A DNA stretch of 64,000 nt from Massilia sp. W12 (GCF_037300705.1 NZ_CP147776.1:4402001-4466000), one strand, 5' to 3'. Counted from the stretch's first letter, positions 52,739 through 62,180 are shown. Numbers and translations: made by a program. Notes: a model not told the origin generated them from the letters alone.

Positions 52739-52845
52739 GTAATAAAGGAGACAGCCCGCGTTTTGGCTTGCTGCTGCTGGCCCTGTTGGGTGTGGTCGGC
52801 CTGGTGGTGTTGATCACCTTCGCCTCACTGGCCTGGTACACCTGA
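52735..52845 (+). CDS. Small single-pass membrane protein, 36 residues
   Basis: MSNKGDSPRFGLLLLALLGV followed by VGLVVLITFASLAWYT: one confident transmembrane helix with a short polar N-terminus. The ATG sits in ATGA shared with the qor stop, and the TGA is 2 bp before the next ATG (52848), so it fits exactly between two genes of an evident operon. No homolog is recognised; it is supported by position, hydrophobicity and frame fit. The DNA has no stop alternative in that gap. Confidence 0.65.
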   Translation: MSNKGDSPRFGLLLLALLGVVGLVVLITFASLAWYT

Positions 52846-52847
52846 GT

Positions 52848-53639
52848 ATGAAAGTCCAAACCCGCGACGACTTGATGCAATGCATCGCCGAAGCCCTGCA
52901 CCAGGAAAAGATGCAGGATGGCATGCTGGCGGCGCAAGCGGATATCGAACAGCGGCTGGATACCGGCGAAGTGGCCGGGTTCATCGGTAAATTTTTACAA
53001 CAACATTGGGTGCATGTATTAGCCGAGGCGCACGCCAGCGAAGAAGATGAAAAAATCGTCGCGGTGCGGCAAGTGCTGGACGATTTGATCTGGAGCACCA
53101 CGCCCAAGGCCACGGCGGAGGAGCGCAAAAATCTGCTGTCGCGCCTGCCGGCGATTGTGCGCGACTTGAGCCAGCACCTGGACGCGATCAACTGGCACGG
53201 CCAGGCGCGGCAACATTTCTTCGCCAAGCTGGCGCAACGCCAGGCCACCTATGCGCGCGCCGCACTGACGCCGCGCCAGAAGATCGAATATGCCGTGACG
53301 GTAGCGCAGCGCGCCAGTGAAAGATTGATGGAGCGCCAGGATAAGCCGCCGCGCATGCTGGACGAGGCGAACCGCACCGTGGATGCGATGCGGCAGGGGC
53401 AGTGGATGGATTTTCAATTCACGCCTTACAGCGCAGAACCGATGCTGCGCTACAAGCTGGCCTGGATCAGCCCCGGTCACAGCCGTTTTATTTTCGTGCG
53501 CGACGATGGGGCCGATTTCTTCTCCATCGCCGACGAAGACTTGGCGCGCGCGCTGCGGGAAAAAGAGGCGGTGTGCGTGTGGCAACATGAAAAACCGGCG
53601 CATATTCCCGTTGGCAAACCGCTGTTGTGGCGCGATTGA
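52848..53639 (+). CDS. DUF1631-related protein, short form
   Basis: 263 residues. FIGKFLQQHWVHVLAEAHAS and VRQVLDDLIWSTTPKATAEE, then RKNLLSRLPAIVRDL, follow the pattern I associate with the C-terminal half of DUF1631 proteins (normally about 700-800 residues in Burkholderiales). A separate C-terminal beta part (WMDFQFTPYSAEPMLRYKLA then WISPGHSRFIFVRDD) is reminiscent of a PilZ-like barrel. It may therefore be a natural short version or a split paralogue. It starts 2 bp after the small membrane peptide. Function unknown. Confidence 0.7.
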   Translation: MKVQTRDDLMQCIAEALHQEKMQDGMLAAQADIEQRLDTGEVAGFIGKFLQQHWVHVLAEAHASEEDEKIVAVRQVLDDLIWSTTPKATAEERKNLLSRLPAIVRDLSQHLDAINWHGQARQHFFAKLAQRQATYARAALTPRQKIEYAVTVAQRASERLMERQDKPPRMLDEANRTVDAMRQGQWMDFQFTPYSAEPMLRYKLAWISPGHSRFIFVRDDGADFFSIADEDLARALREKEAVCVWQHEKPAHIPVGKPLLWRD

Positions 53640-53724
53640 GCCGGGTTTCACAATATTGCGCCGCGCGGGCATAAAAGCATGCCCCCTGCCCGGCTGCGCA
53701 AGAAATACGGTTTTTACGCCCCCA

Positions 53725-54213
53725 TTAGCGCAACGGCCAAAACCACACTTCTTTTGCAGAAAAATAACAAGCAGAATGGCACACTTGCGCGGCATTACTT
53801 GGCTCAATCAAATCAATGTGCCCGCCTGAATAACCTTCAATTTTCCAGAAAAAAACAATCCCTCTTTTCCCCACCAGTTTTCCAGGCGCTTCAATTGTTC
53901 GATAAATTTGTGGTTTCCCAAGAAAATCCGGCTTTGCCAGCTGATCGGCCAACAACTTGGCCCCCGGTTCCACAGTCCTGCCTTTAAATTTTCCAACCCT
54001 GACTTTCAAGCGCCCATTGATTGGTGCGCCATGTTTGAGAAGCGCCAAACTCATGCGCGTAGCACAGGTATTGACATACCCGGCATTCTGTTTAATCAAA
54101 TCATCTTGGACATAGCCAATCTCATGGTACAAATCAGCGCCGGAGACATACGCCAAACTGAACTTATCTGAAGAATAGTGGTATTTCTTCAATGAAAAGT
54201 ACGATAATTTCAT
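53725..54213 (-). CDS. tae4: Type VI secretion amidase effector, Tae4 family
   Basis: 162 residues with no signal peptide, as expected for a T6SS cargo. The NlpC/P60-type catalytic residues are Cys50 in YVNTCATRMSLALLKHG and His132 in GGHIDLIEPSN. A Cys145-Cys149 pair and the terminal EVWFWPL also match Tae4. Tae4 enzymes cleave the D-Glu-mDAP bond of Gram-negative peptidoglycan stems in rival cells. The ATG overlaps the upstream immunity stop by ATGA. Base composition is AT-richer than the neighbours, pointing to acquisition. No hcp, vgrG or other T6SS genes are in the window. Confidence 0.87.
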   Translation of the reverse strand: MKLSYFSLKKYHYSSDKFSLAYVSGADLYHEIGYVQDDLIKQNAGYVNTCATRMSLALLKHGAPINGRLKVRVGKFKGRTVEPGAKLLADQLAKPDFLGKPQIYRTIEAPGKLVGKRGIVFFWKIEGYSGGHIDLIEPSNAAQVCHSACYFSAKEVWFWPLR

Positions 54214-54602
54214 TTACGCCCCTTTTTGCAGGCAAGCTTTTTTTGCAGAATTTCAGAGATAACTGAAGAAGCCCTTCTTTTTAACTTCTCTGGATCACTG
54301 TTTTTAAAACCCTCATAAACCATTTCATCCAATGAAATGGTTTTCACCAGCTTATAATCACACCAAGCACTGCCTTCAGTTGCATCCAATACGCCAAGCA
54401 AATACATTTCAGCAAAACGACGCTCCTGCATGTTTTTGCTCATATAAGCAGCAAAAAATTCGGATGCAATCAAATTATTATTTTCAATAATCATTGATTG
54501 TGGATGTTTCTCTGATTTCAGCAGCTTACTGTCTGCAGCAACCACTTGCAACATGCCAAGCAAAGCCAAGCCAAACAGTGTTATAAAAACCTTTCCAATC
54601 AT
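54210..54602 (-). CDS. tai4: Cognate periplasmic immunity protein (Tai4/Rap1a type)
   Basis: 130 residues from the ATG at 54602, with AGGGGA 6 bases upstream. Signal peptide KVFITLFGLALLGMLQVVAA sends it to the periplasm, where Tae4 acts. The mature part is helical, with RRFAEMYLLGVLDATEGSAW and CDYKLVKTISLDEMV, the YLxGVxDA...WC pattern of Tai4/Rap1a immunity proteins, and two Cys (WCDY and LACKK) for a disulfide. It is transcribed first, then the effector. Tai4 versus Rap1a assignment is by neighbour rather than by sequence alone. Confidence 0.8.
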   Translation of the reverse strand: MIGKVFITLFGLALLGMLQVVAADSKLLKSEKHPQSMIIENNNLIASEFFAAYMSKNMQERRFAEMYLLGVLDATEGSAWCDYKLVKTISLDEMVYEGFKNSDPEKLKRRASSVISEILQKKLACKKGRK

Positions 54603-54660
54603 CAAGATTCCCCTATGGCAATTTTATTGAGATGAAAATCAGAATTGCAAATTTTATTGC

Positions 54661-54693
54661 AAAGTAATTGCAAAGTAATTGCAAAGTAATTGC
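54661..54693. repeat. Tandem 11-bp repeats upstream of the immunity-effector pair
   Basis: AAAGTAATTGC occurs three times in direct succession (54661-54671, 54672-54682, 54683-54693), preceded by a partial ATTGC and followed by AAG. It starts 59 bp upstream of the immunity ATG, in the promoter zone of that pair. Confidence 0.9.
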
Positions 54694-55147
54694 AAGCCAG
54701 GTAAATAGTGGCAGTTGATTTTATCACATCGAATTCACATGCCAGTCAATCACTGCATTTTCGACGCTGCTTCAGTTTTTGTTCAGTGATGTGCAAGACC
54801 TCACCCGCGTGCGCATCATCCCCGAGGCGCGCGATGCGCAATAGTCGCGGGAATGAGCGCGGCAGGCTAAGGATTGCGGATGATGAGACTGTTATCCGAT
54901 GCGGGTATTGCAAAAGATATTGTATGACAGTGATCAAAACCATCCGGCAACAGGGCATGCCGCTACGCCTTGACCACCGACAAACTTTAGCTCCACCAGC
55001 GGCTGCTGAATTGCTTGTGTGAAGGGTTGGAGGCCCTGAATCGGCGCATGTGGAGGGCCAAGGCTGTTTTCGCGGCTAAAGCCGCCCCTGCCGATTTTCA
55101 GCCGCCAAAACGGGATGCGGCAGGTTCAGATTGCATTCCGCCGCCCG
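54694..55147. other. Gene-free stretch with one REP-like element
   Basis: No open frame here looks coding; the ones present have scrambled composition. It contains the third REP-like copy at 55069-55092 (TTCGCGGCTAAAGCCGCCCC), just before the DUF4136 gene end. Nothing else is recognised. Confidence 0.55.
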
Positions 55148-55897
55148 CTATTTAAACTCCCGCGAAAACTGGCGCACGCTGCCATTCACGCCCGGAAACC
55201 CCTCCAGCGCGCCATCCAGCATAAAGCCCAGCACCCGTTCCAGATGGTCATCGCGGGTTTCATTATCGACCAGGGCTTCAAATAAAATCTGCTGGTCGGC
55301 GTTGCGCACCAGGGCTAAGCGCAAGCGTCTTTGCATATTCGGAAAAGGCGATTCGCGATACACATACACCAGGCCGCGTCTATGCCAGGGGTCATACGCC
55401 AGACTTGGCGCATACCAGCGCCCGGGGCTGTGCCAGGGGCCAAAATATGGGCCGTAGTGCGGGCCGAAATACGGCCCCCAGTACACTGCGTTCCAGGACG
55501 ACAGCGGCGCATGCAAAAAGGGGCCGCGCGCCCAAGTGCGCCACAGCCGGCCATGACTGGCGAACATCACATCATCGAGCTGATACACGCTTTGCGCATA
55601 TTGCGCCACTTGCAATACCACTTGCATGTCGGCGCCGGCGGCGACTTCGGTAAAGCCCAAGGCTTGCAAGCGCGGGCGCAGCAGTTGCAAAAATTGTTGA
55701 TAGGTTTGCTCGTCGCCCTCTTCGCGCGCGCTGACGCTGGCGAATGCATAGCTTTGCGGCGCCGCCTGCGCCGGCCATTGCTGTTTGATGCGCACTTCGC
55801 TGTGCAAGGTCAGGCTGCAGGCGCTAAGCAGCATACTGCATAACAACAAGACCCAGATTTCCAGCCGCAAACCCCGGCGGCAATTCATCGGCTTCAT
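55148..55897 (-). CDS. DUF4136-type lipoprotein
   Basis: 249 residues from the ATG at 55897 with GGAGG ahead. Lipobox LLLCSMLLSACSLTLHSEV gives a lipidated Cys. The domain shows SYAFASVSAREEGDEQTYQQ, FLQLLRPRLQALGF, and ADMQVVLQVAQYAQ with a Gly/Tyr/Trp/Pro-rich insert WGPYFGPHYGPYFGP, then DNETRDDHLERVLGFMLDGA. Such inserts are common in DUF4136 outer-membrane lipoproteins of beta-proteobacteria. Function unknown. It stands alone. Confidence 0.8.
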   Translation of the reverse strand: MKPMNCRRGLRLEIWVLLLCSMLLSACSLTLHSEVRIKQQWPAQAAPQSYAFASVSAREEGDEQTYQQFLQLLRPRLQALGFTEVAAGADMQVVLQVAQYAQSVYQLDDVMFASHGRLWRTWARGPFLHAPLSSWNAVYWGPYFGPHYGPYFGPWHSPGRWYAPSLAYDPWHRRGLVYVYRESPFPNMQRRLRLALVRNADQQILFEALVDNETRDDHLERVLGFMLDGALEGFPGVNGSVRQFSREFK

Positions 55898-56197
55898 ACA
55901 TCCTCCACACAAATCAGCGCCGCACCGGTTTTGCGGCAAGCCAGCATAAACAGCGTGATTGCAACACGCACGCTTATATTGTATTACCCCGGCCTGAGAT
56001 GCGCGGGGCGGGCTGGCCCGGGTTGCCTTGTGGCGCCAGGGGTGTCGGACGCCGGGTTACCGCTGCGCGACAACCTGGCCTACGCTTCGTATGCTGCGGG
56101 CCATTGCTGGCGCTTTATTTTCACAACGCAGAAACTTTCTTGCGGCATGCGCGGTCTTGGTAAAATGTCCACCTGCCGATTTTTTTGAGATTGCACT
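55898..56197. other. Intergenic region between divergent DUF4136 and pepN genes
   Basis: 300 bp. A possible pepN promoter is CTTGCG, 16 bases, TAAAAT at about 56140-56167, close to the start codon. A GC-rich block (about 56000-56060) has no recognisable feature. Confidence 0.45.
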
Positions 56198-58879
56198 ATG
56201 CGCACTGATTCGCCTCATATCATTTATCGCAAAGATTACACCCCGCCCGCCTACCTGGTTGAAACCGTGGAAATCGGCTTTGATCTCGATCCCGACGCGA
56301 CCCGCGTGGCCACCCGTTTGACCATGCAACGCAATCCTGCGGGCAAATCGCGCGACATCCATCTGCATGGCGAAGGCTTGAAACTGGTGCGCCTGTGGCT
56401 CAATGGCAAGCAACTCAAGCGCGGTGAGTATCAGCTGGATAAACAAAGCCTGACCATCCCCGATGCGCCCAAGGATGTGGTGCTGGATATCGAAACCCTG
56501 ATCGCGCCGGCGCAAAACACCTCGCTCAACGGGCTGTATACGTCCAACAACAATTTCTACACCCAGTGCGAAGCCGAGGGCTTCCGCAAAATCACGTACT
56601 TCCCTGACCGCCCGGACGTGATGGCGAAATACACCGTCATGCTGCGCGCCGACAAAAAGCAATATCCGGTGCTGCTGTCCAACGGCAATTTGCTGGAAGA
56701 AGGCATGCTCGACGATGGCCGCCATTATGCGAAATGGGAAGATCCCTTCAAAAAGCCGTCTTATCTGTTCGCGCTGGTGGCGGGCAAGTTTGAAAAGGTT
56801 GAGCAATGGCACACCCTGCGCTCTGGCCGCAAGGTGTTGCTGCAAATCTGGGTGGAAGCCGCCAACCTCGATAAAGTCGCGCACGCCATGGAATCGCTGG
56901 TCAACAGCATCCGCTGGGATGAAGAGCGCTTCGGCCTGGAACTCGATCTGGACCGCTTCATGATCGTCGCCGTCGGCGATTTCAATATGGGCGCGATGGA
57001 AAACAAGGGCTTGAATATCTTCAACACCAAATATGTGTTGGCGAATCAGCAAACCGCCACCGATACCGATTTTGCGAATATCGAAGCGGTGGTCGGCCAT
57101 GAATATTTCCATAACTGGACCGGCAACCGCGTCACCTGCCGCGACTGGTTCCAGCTTTCGCTGAAAGAAGGCTTGACCGTCTTCCGCGACCAGGAATTCT
57201 CCGCCGATATGATCGGCACGCCTGCCGGTCGCGCTGTGTCCCGCATTGACAATGTGCGCGTGCTGCGCCAATCCCAGTTCCCGGAAGACGCCGGCCCGAT
57301 GGCGCACCCGGTGCGGCCCGACGCATATGCTGAAATCAATAATTTTTACACCCTGACGGTGTATGAAAAAGGCTCGGAAGTGGTGCGTATGTACCAGACC
57401 CTGGTGGGACGCGACGGCTTCCGCAAAGGGATGGATTTGTACTTCCAGCGCCATGACGGCCAGGCGGTGACCTGTGACGACTTCCGCGCCGCGATGGCCG
57501 ACGCCAACGGGCGTGATTTAAAGCAGTTTGAACGCTGGTACAGCCAGTCCGGCACGCCGCATGTCAAGGTCAAGAGCAGCTACGATGAAAAAGCGCAGGT
57601 GTTTGAGCTGACCATCAGCCAATCCTGTCCGGCCACGCCGGGCCAGCCGAAAAAACAGGCTTTCCATATCCCGCTGCTGACCGGGCTGGTGGGGCCGGAC
57701 GGACGCGATTTGCCGCTGTATCTGGAAGGCGCGCCGCACACCCATGGCCAAACATCGGTGGTGCTGGAGCTGACCAAGACGCGGCAAACCTTCCGCTTCC
57801 TGCAAGTGGCCAAGCTGCCGGTGCCCTCGGTCTTGCGCGATTTCTCGGCCCCGGTGGTGCTGGATTCCGGCCTGAGCGAAAGCCAATTGCTGCACCTGTT
57901 CAAGTATGACAGCGATCCGTTCAACCGCTGGGAAGCCGGGCAGCAATTGCTGCGCAGCCGCTTGCTGGCGGCGATCCGCGCCTGCAAGCTGGGACAGGAA
58001 TTCAGCGCCGACCCGCTCTTGATCGAGGCCATGCGCAGTACCTTGATGGATAGCAGCCTGGATCCGGCCTACCGCGATGTCGCACTCACGCTGCCCTCCG
58101 AAGTCGAGTTGGCCGAATTGCAGGAAGAAGTTGATCCGCAAGCCATCCGCAAGGCGCGCAACGGCTTACGCCGCAGTCTGGCGCAGGCGCTGCAAGCGGA
58201 ATTCCTGCAAACCTATCAAAACAATCAGCGCCAGGGCGCTTACAAGCCGGACGCCGGACAAGCCGGCCAGCGCGCGCTGAAAAACCATGCGCTGAATATG
58301 CTGTTGCAAGCCGGCCACCCGCAAGCCGTGGCGCTGGCGCAAACCCAGTGCGAGCAGGCAGACAATATGACAGACCGCTTTGGCGCGCTGTCGGCCTTGA
58401 TCAATATGCCGGAATCACTGATGAACAAGAGCAATGCCAAGGTGCTGGAAAAAGCCCTGGCGCGCTTTTACAAAGATTTCCAGAAAGACGCCCTGGTCAT
58501 CGACAAATGGTTCAGCCTGCAAGCCACGGCGGAAAGCAGCAATGTGGATGCGGTGCGCGCGCTGCTGGAGCACACTGCCTTCACCTATAAAACGCCAAAC
58601 CGCGTCAACAGCGTGATTACGGTGTTTTGCAAAAACAATCTGGCGCAATTCCATGCGCCGGATGGCAGCGGCTATGAATTCTGGGCCGACCAGGTGATTG
58701 CCCTCAACAGCATCAATCCGCAAGTGGCGGCGCGCGTGGCGCGTGCGCTGGATCGCTGGCGCCTGTACGCCAAGCCGCTGCAGCAAAAGATGGAAGTCGC
58801 GCTGCAACGCGTGTACAAAACCCGCAAGCTGTCAAAAGACGTGGCGGAAATCATCGGCAAAGCGCTCGGCGTGCTGTAA
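56198..58879 (+). CDS. pepN: Aminopeptidase N (M1 family)
   Basis: 893 residues, the E. coli PepN length class. N-terminal beta domain, then the thermolysin-like domain with [12 protein letters not shown] and the zinc site [16 protein letters not shown] with the distal Glu in [19 protein letters not shown], followed by the Ig-like and long helical C-terminal domains. It trims N-terminal residues in cytosolic peptide turnover. Start ATG at 56198 is the only sensible one ([19 protein letters not shown]). Confidence 0.97.
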   Translation: MRTDSPHIIYRKDYTPPAYLVETVEIGFDLDPDATRVATRLTMQRNPAGKSRDIHLHGEGLKLVRLWLNGKQLKRGEYQLDKQSLTIPDAPKDVVLDIETLIAPAQNTSLNGLYTSNNNFYTQCEAEGFRKITYFPDRPDVMAKYTVMLRADKKQYPVLLSNGNLLEEGMLDDGRHYAKWEDPFKKPSYLFALVAGKFEKVEQWHTLRSGRKVLLQIWVEAANLDKVAHAMESLVNSIRWDEERFGLELDLDRFMIVAVGDFNMGAMENKGLNIFNTKYVLANQQTATDTDFANIEAVVGHEYFHNWTGNRVTCRDWFQLSLKEGLTVFRDQEFSADMIGTPAGRAVSRIDNVRVLRQSQFPEDAGPMAHPVRPDAYAEINNFYTLTVYEKGSEVVRMYQTLVGRDGFRKGMDLYFQRHDGQAVTCDDFRAAMADANGRDLKQFERWYSQSGTPHVKVKSSYDEKAQVFELTISQSCPATPGQPKKQAFHIPLLTGLVGPDGRDLPLYLEGAPHTHGQTSVVLELTKTRQTFRFLQVAKLPVPSVLRDFSAPVVLDSGLSESQLLHLFKYDSDPFNRWEAGQQLLRSRLLAAIRACKLGQEFSADPLLIEAMRSTLMDSSLDPAYRDVALTLPSEVELAELQEEVDPQAIRKARNGLRRSLAQALQAEFLQTYQNNQRQGAYKPDAGQAGQRALKNHALNMLLQAGHPQAVALAQTQCEQADNMTDRFGALSALINMPESLMNKSNAKVLEKALARFYKDFQKDALVIDKWFSLQATAESSNVDAVRALLEHTAFTYKTPNRVNSVITVFCKNNLAQFHAPDGSGYEFWADQVIALNSINPQVAARVARALDRWRLYAKPLQQKMEVALQRVYKTRKLSKDVAEIIGKALGVL

Positions 58880-58911
58880 GCCCGCAGGTTTATTTACTGA
58901 TAGAGGACAAC

Positions 58912-59928
58912 ATGAAACGAGTCAGTCTTACCCAGTACCTGGTGGAAGAACAACGCTTGCACCAGAATATCCCGGCTGAGCTGCGGCTCTTGATCGAAGT
59001 CGTGGCGCGCGCCTGCAAGACCATCAGTCATGCAGTCGGCAAAGGCGCACTGGGCGATGTGATGGGCAGCGCCGATACGGAAAACATTCAGGGCGAAGTG
59101 CAAAAAAAGCTGGATATCATTTCCAATGAAATCTTGCTCGAAGCGAATGAATGGGGCGGCCATCTGGCGGCGATGGCCTCGGAAGAAATGGAAACCGTGC
59201 ACCAGATTCCAAACCGCTACCCGCGCGGCGAATACATGCTGGTGTTTGATCCGCTGGACGGCTCTTCCAATATTGATGTGAATGTCTCAATCGGCACCAT
59301 TTTCTCGGTGCTGAAAGCGCCGGAAGGCATGAAAGAGCCGAGCGAAGCGGCCTTTTTGCAGCCGGGCCGCCAGCAAGTGGCCGCCGGCTATGCGATTTAC
59401 GGCCCGCAAACCGTGTTTGTGCTGACCACTGGCCATGGCGTGAATTGCTTCACGCTGGATCGTGAACTCGGGGCCTGGGTATTGACCCACCGCAATATGC
59501 GGATTCCTGAAAGCACCAAGGAATACGCCATCAACGCCTCGAATGCGCGACACTGGCATGCGCCGGTGCAGCGCTATGTGAATGAAATGCTGGCCGGCAA
59601 AACCGGGCCGCGCGGCAAGGATTTCAATACGCGCTGGATCGCTTCGATGGTGGCCGATGTGCACCGCATCATGAGCCGTGGCGGCATCTTCATGTATCCG
59701 GCGGATATGCGCGACACCAGCATGCCGGGCAAGCTGCGTCTGATGTATGAAGCCAATCCGATGGCTTTTATTGTCGAGCAGGCGGGCGGCGCCGCTACCG
59801 ATGGCCGCCAGCGCATCATGGATATCCAGCCGCATAAGCTGCATCAGCGCGTGCCGGTGTTCTTAGGCTCAAAAGAGGAAGTGGAACTGGTCACCAGCTA
59901 TCATTTGCAGGCGGATGCGGCAGGGTAA
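58912..59928 (+). CDS. fbp: Fructose-1,6-bisphosphatase class I
   Basis: 338 residues; ATG at 58912 preceded by GAGGAC. Metal site [20 protein letters not shown] and substrate loop [20 protein letters not shown] are diagnostic; [20 protein letters not shown] follows. It dephosphorylates fructose-1,6-bisphosphate in gluconeogenesis. Co-directional with pepN, 32 bp apart. Confidence 0.96.
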   Translation: MKRVSLTQYLVEEQRLHQNIPAELRLLIEVVARACKTISHAVGKGALGDVMGSADTENIQGEVQKKLDIISNEILLEANEWGGHLAAMASEEMETVHQIPNRYPRGEYMLVFDPLDGSSNIDVNVSIGTIFSVLKAPEGMKEPSEAAFLQPGRQQVAAGYAIYGPQTVFVLTTGHGVNCFTLDRELGAWVLTHRNMRIPESTKEYAINASNARHWHAPVQRYVNEMLAGKTGPRGKDFNTRWIASMVADVHRIMSRGGIFMYPADMRDTSMPGKLRLMYEANPMAFIVEQAGGAATDGRQRIMDIQPHKLHQRVPVFLGSKEEVELVTSYHLQADAAG

Positions 59929-59947
59929 ACCCGGACTGTATCGCACC

Positions 59948-59975
59948 TTGCATTTGCATTTTCGCGTGCTATAAT
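59948..59975 (+). promoter_or_regulatory. Promoter of tRNA-Thr
   Basis: TTGCAT (59948-59953), 16 bases, TATAAT (59970-59975), then a GC-rich discriminator TTGCGC and the tRNA 10 bp later, as in stringently controlled stable-RNA promoters. Confidence 0.85.
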
Positions 59976-59985
59976 TTGCGCTTTC

Positions 59986-60061
59986 GCCGGTGTAGCTCAG
60001 TTGGTAGAGCAGCGCATTCGTAATGCGAAGGTCGTAGGTTCGACTCCTATCTCCGGCACCA
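59986..60061 (+). tRNA. tRNA-Thr (anticodon CGU)
   Basis: 76 bases with encoded CCA. D-arm GCTCAGTTGGTAGAGC, anticodon loop TTCGTAA (anticodon CGT), T-loop TTCGACT. Acceptor GCCGGTG / CTCCGGC pairs except a T-T at position 6-67. The anticodon and T arms are the same as in E. coli thrW from memory. It reads ACG codons. Confidence 0.96.
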
Positions 60062-60068
60062 GAATCAG

Positions 60069-60100
60069 ACAAAGCCCCGCCATGCGGGGCTTTGTCATTT
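60069..60100 (+). terminator. Terminator-like hairpin after tRNA-Thr
   Basis: 12-bp perfect stem ACAAAGCCCCGC / GCGGGGCTTTGT with a 4-base CATG loop followed by CATTT; a weak T-run, but position and stem strength favour termination. Confidence 0.75.
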
Positions 60101-60202
60101 CTGCGCCGCGCAGCATCATCAGATGGCGCCGGTCTCAGAAAATGATTGAAATCCTCCTGATTGCGCGCTTATACTGTGTTTTTATACAGCTATCGCGAGG
60201 AC

Positions 60203-60505
60203 ATGATGCGCTACTCCACTTCCCACGCCGCCGCTGATTCCAATGTGCTGGCGCAAGAATCCGCTTCCCTCCACCCTTTTCATACTCCCATCCTGACCCA
60301 ATTCGGCGACATGGTTGATGTACGCAAACGCGGCGCCTTGCGCATTATGCGCAGCGCCGGCGCCAGCAATCTGGACACACCCGCCGTGGTGCGCCTGTGG
60401 CTGGATCAACAATGCCGCGAATTGAATGCCGAACAGGCGCGCCGTCTGGCGGCGCAATTGCTGGCGGCGGCCGATCTGGCGGATTGCCAAAACCGCAATT
60501 GCTGA
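60203..60505 (+). CDS. Hypothetical protein, 100 residues
   Basis: ATG at 60203 (MMRYSTSHAAADSNVLAQES); GCGAGG lies 3-8 bases upstream, and a second ATG follows immediately. It contains ILTQFGDMVDVRKRGALRIM and LDQQCRELNAEQARRLAAQL followed by LAAADLADCQN, a plausible helical C-terminus. I recognise no family. It stands alone between tRNA-Thr and the FimV-like gene. Support is the ribosome site and protein-like composition. Confidence 0.55.
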   Translation: MMRYSTSHAAADSNVLAQESASLHPFHTPILTQFGDMVDVRKRGALRIMRSAGASNLDTPAVVRLWLDQQCRELNAEQARRLAAQLLAAADLADCQNRNC

Positions 60506-60911
60506 TCCGTCCGGCGCAGCGCGACGGCCAGCCTTGCCCGGCTGCCAAAAGCGGCCGCCGCCCCTAATGCCTGACCCAAAGCTGTCGATAACGTCAAAGC
60601 ATGGCTGCGCGCCGCGCGCATTGTCGCGCGCGCACAAGACTGGCGCACAGATTGGATGGCAAGGTGGCGTGACGCCACAAATTGCCGCAATCCGGGCCGG
60701 CAGACTTTGCCTGGCGCATAGCACATGCAATACTGGAAGCAAGCTGCCGCCGCAATCCGGGCGCAGCCGGACTTTCATCCTGCTATGCATGATTTGCGCC
60801 GCTATGAGACAGACCGACTTGATGTTCAGGTTTTGCCAGACTCTGCTGCTGCGGGCGGCTGCGTTGCGCGCGCACGGCCTGGATGCCGTGACCGCCCTCA
60901 ACCCGGCCCCC
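60506..60911. other. Stretch before the FimV-like gene without a certain gene
   Basis: The frame of the FimV-like gene is open throughout this 400-bp segment but encodes Arg/Pro/Cys-rich non-family peptide. An upstream start (for example ATG at 60804) is possible but not favoured. No terminator or clear promoter was found. Confidence 0.45.
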
Positions 60912-62180
60912 ATGCGCCGCCGCATCCATCTGATGTTGCACCGCTGGCGGCTGCGCTTCCTGCTGGCTGGCGGCCTGGCGCTGGCCTGGATCGGGCCGGC
61001 CACGGCAGCGGAAATCGGTCAGATCCGCACACTCTCCCATATCGGACAAAATCTGCTGGCGGAAGTCGAAATCACCGCGCTCAGTGCGGAAGAACAACAG
61101 CATTTGCAAGCGCGTCTGGCGGTGGCCGACACCTACCGCCTCGGCAATATCCGGCGCAATCCGGTGCTCAACAGCGTGCGCCTGCTGCTGCGCCAGCAAG
61201 AAGGCCGCCATCTGGTGATTTTGCAATCCAGCCAGCCGGTGCATGACAGCTATCTGAATATCTATCTCGAATTGGGCGATGGCCGAAACCATGTGGTGCG
61301 CCAGCTGACTTTATGGCTGGAAGCTGATCCCGCCGCACCGCCCAGCCACAGCGTCGCCTCCAGCCAGGCCGATGAAGAAGCCGAGTTGCCGCGCGCGCAG
61401 GCCAGCCGCGAGGCGCCGGAGAAAGCGGAAATCCCCGCCGCCAGCCATGCCAGCCAGATTGAGGCTGCGCCGCCCGTCATCGCCGCAGCGGCAGCGCGCC
61501 AAGCCCATGCGCAGACGCGCGCCAGCGCGCCCGGCCGTAACGCTTTGCCGCAGTGCGGTAAAGAGTTACAGCAGGCGCAACATGCTGCGCGCCGCTGCGC
61601 CGCGATTGCACAGGAAAACGATTTTATTGCGACCCAGCTCGACAGCCTGGATGACAAGGTTGCGGTGTTAAAGCGGGTGATATTGGCCGATGAGGGGCCG
61701 GCTGCGGCCCCGCTGGCGCTGCCAAGCCCGCCAGCCACGCCCATGCCGATGGCGGCCAAGTCCAAAAAGCCGCAAGAAACCATGATTCCTTTGCGCATTC
61801 TCTTGATTTCCGCCGGCGTCTTCTTTGGCGTCGCCCTGCTCTCCTTCCTGCTGCTCACCGTGCGCAGCAAATGGCAAGAGAAGCGGAAAAAAACCAAGGC
61901 CAAAGCGCCAGCCGCCAAGCCCAAGGCGGAACCGGCTCAAGCAGAAGCCGGGCCGGAAACAGGCGAAGCGCCGGCAGAGGCCGCGCCGCCGCGCGCCGGC
62001 TGGCGCGGCAAGCTTGACCGCATGCGCACGGCGCTGCGGCGCAGTAAGCAAAACATGGCGGCAGGCCCGGCGCGCCTGCTGGCCGCAATGCGCAGCGCGC
62101 CTGCCGCCTGGCTGGCCGGCCTGCGCGCCAAATTCAAGAAGAAAGACAAGGTCGAAGAAAGCAAGCCGGAAGCCGCTTAA
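60912..62180 (+). CDS. FimV N-terminal-domain-like membrane protein
   Basis: 422 residues from the ATG at 60912, which places a signal peptide (RWRLRFLLAGGLALAWIGPA) directly before AEIGQIRTLSHIGQNLLAEV. That stretch, with LQSSQPVHDSYLNIYLELGD, then GRNHVVRQLTLWL, is the FimV/HubP N-terminal domain pattern (secretin-associated, type IV pilus polar organiser). Residues about 150-260 are Ala/Pro-rich, then a TM (about 298-318, ILLISAGVFFGVALLSFLLL) and a Lys/Ala-rich cytoplasmic tail. It is much shorter than full FimV (about 900 residues) and has no visible LysM or TPR, so a paralogue is likely. Confidence 0.72.
   Translation: MRRRIHLMLHRWRLRFLLAGGLALAWIGPATAAEIGQIRTLSHIGQNLLAEVEITALSAEEQQHLQARLAVADTYRLGNIRRNPVLNSVRLLLRQQEGRHLVILQSSQPVHDSYLNIYLELGDGRNHVVRQLTLWLEADPAAPPSHSVASSQADEEAELPRAQASREAPEKAEIPAASHASQIEAAPPVIAAAAARQAHAQTRASAPGRNALPQCGKELQQAQHAARRCAAIAQENDFIATQLDSLDDKVAVLKRVILADEGPAAAPLALPSPPATPMPMAAKSKKPQETMIPLRILLISAGVFFGVALLSFLLLTVRSKWQEKRKKTKAKAPAAKPKAEPAQAEAGPETGEAPAEAAPPRAGWRGKLDRMRTALRRSKQNMAAGPARLLAAMRSAPAAWLAGLRAKFKKKDKVEESKPEAA

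Noticed and set aside
54708..55022. Plus-strand open frame upstream of the DUF4136 gene
   Set aside because: Composition is not protein-like, no ribosome site, and it runs across AT-rich promoter DNA and unrelated GC-rich sequence.
56057..57454. 465-codon minus-strand open frame opposite pepN
   Set aside because: Overlaps the GAMEN and HEYFH active-site coding of PepN; no family resemblance of its own.
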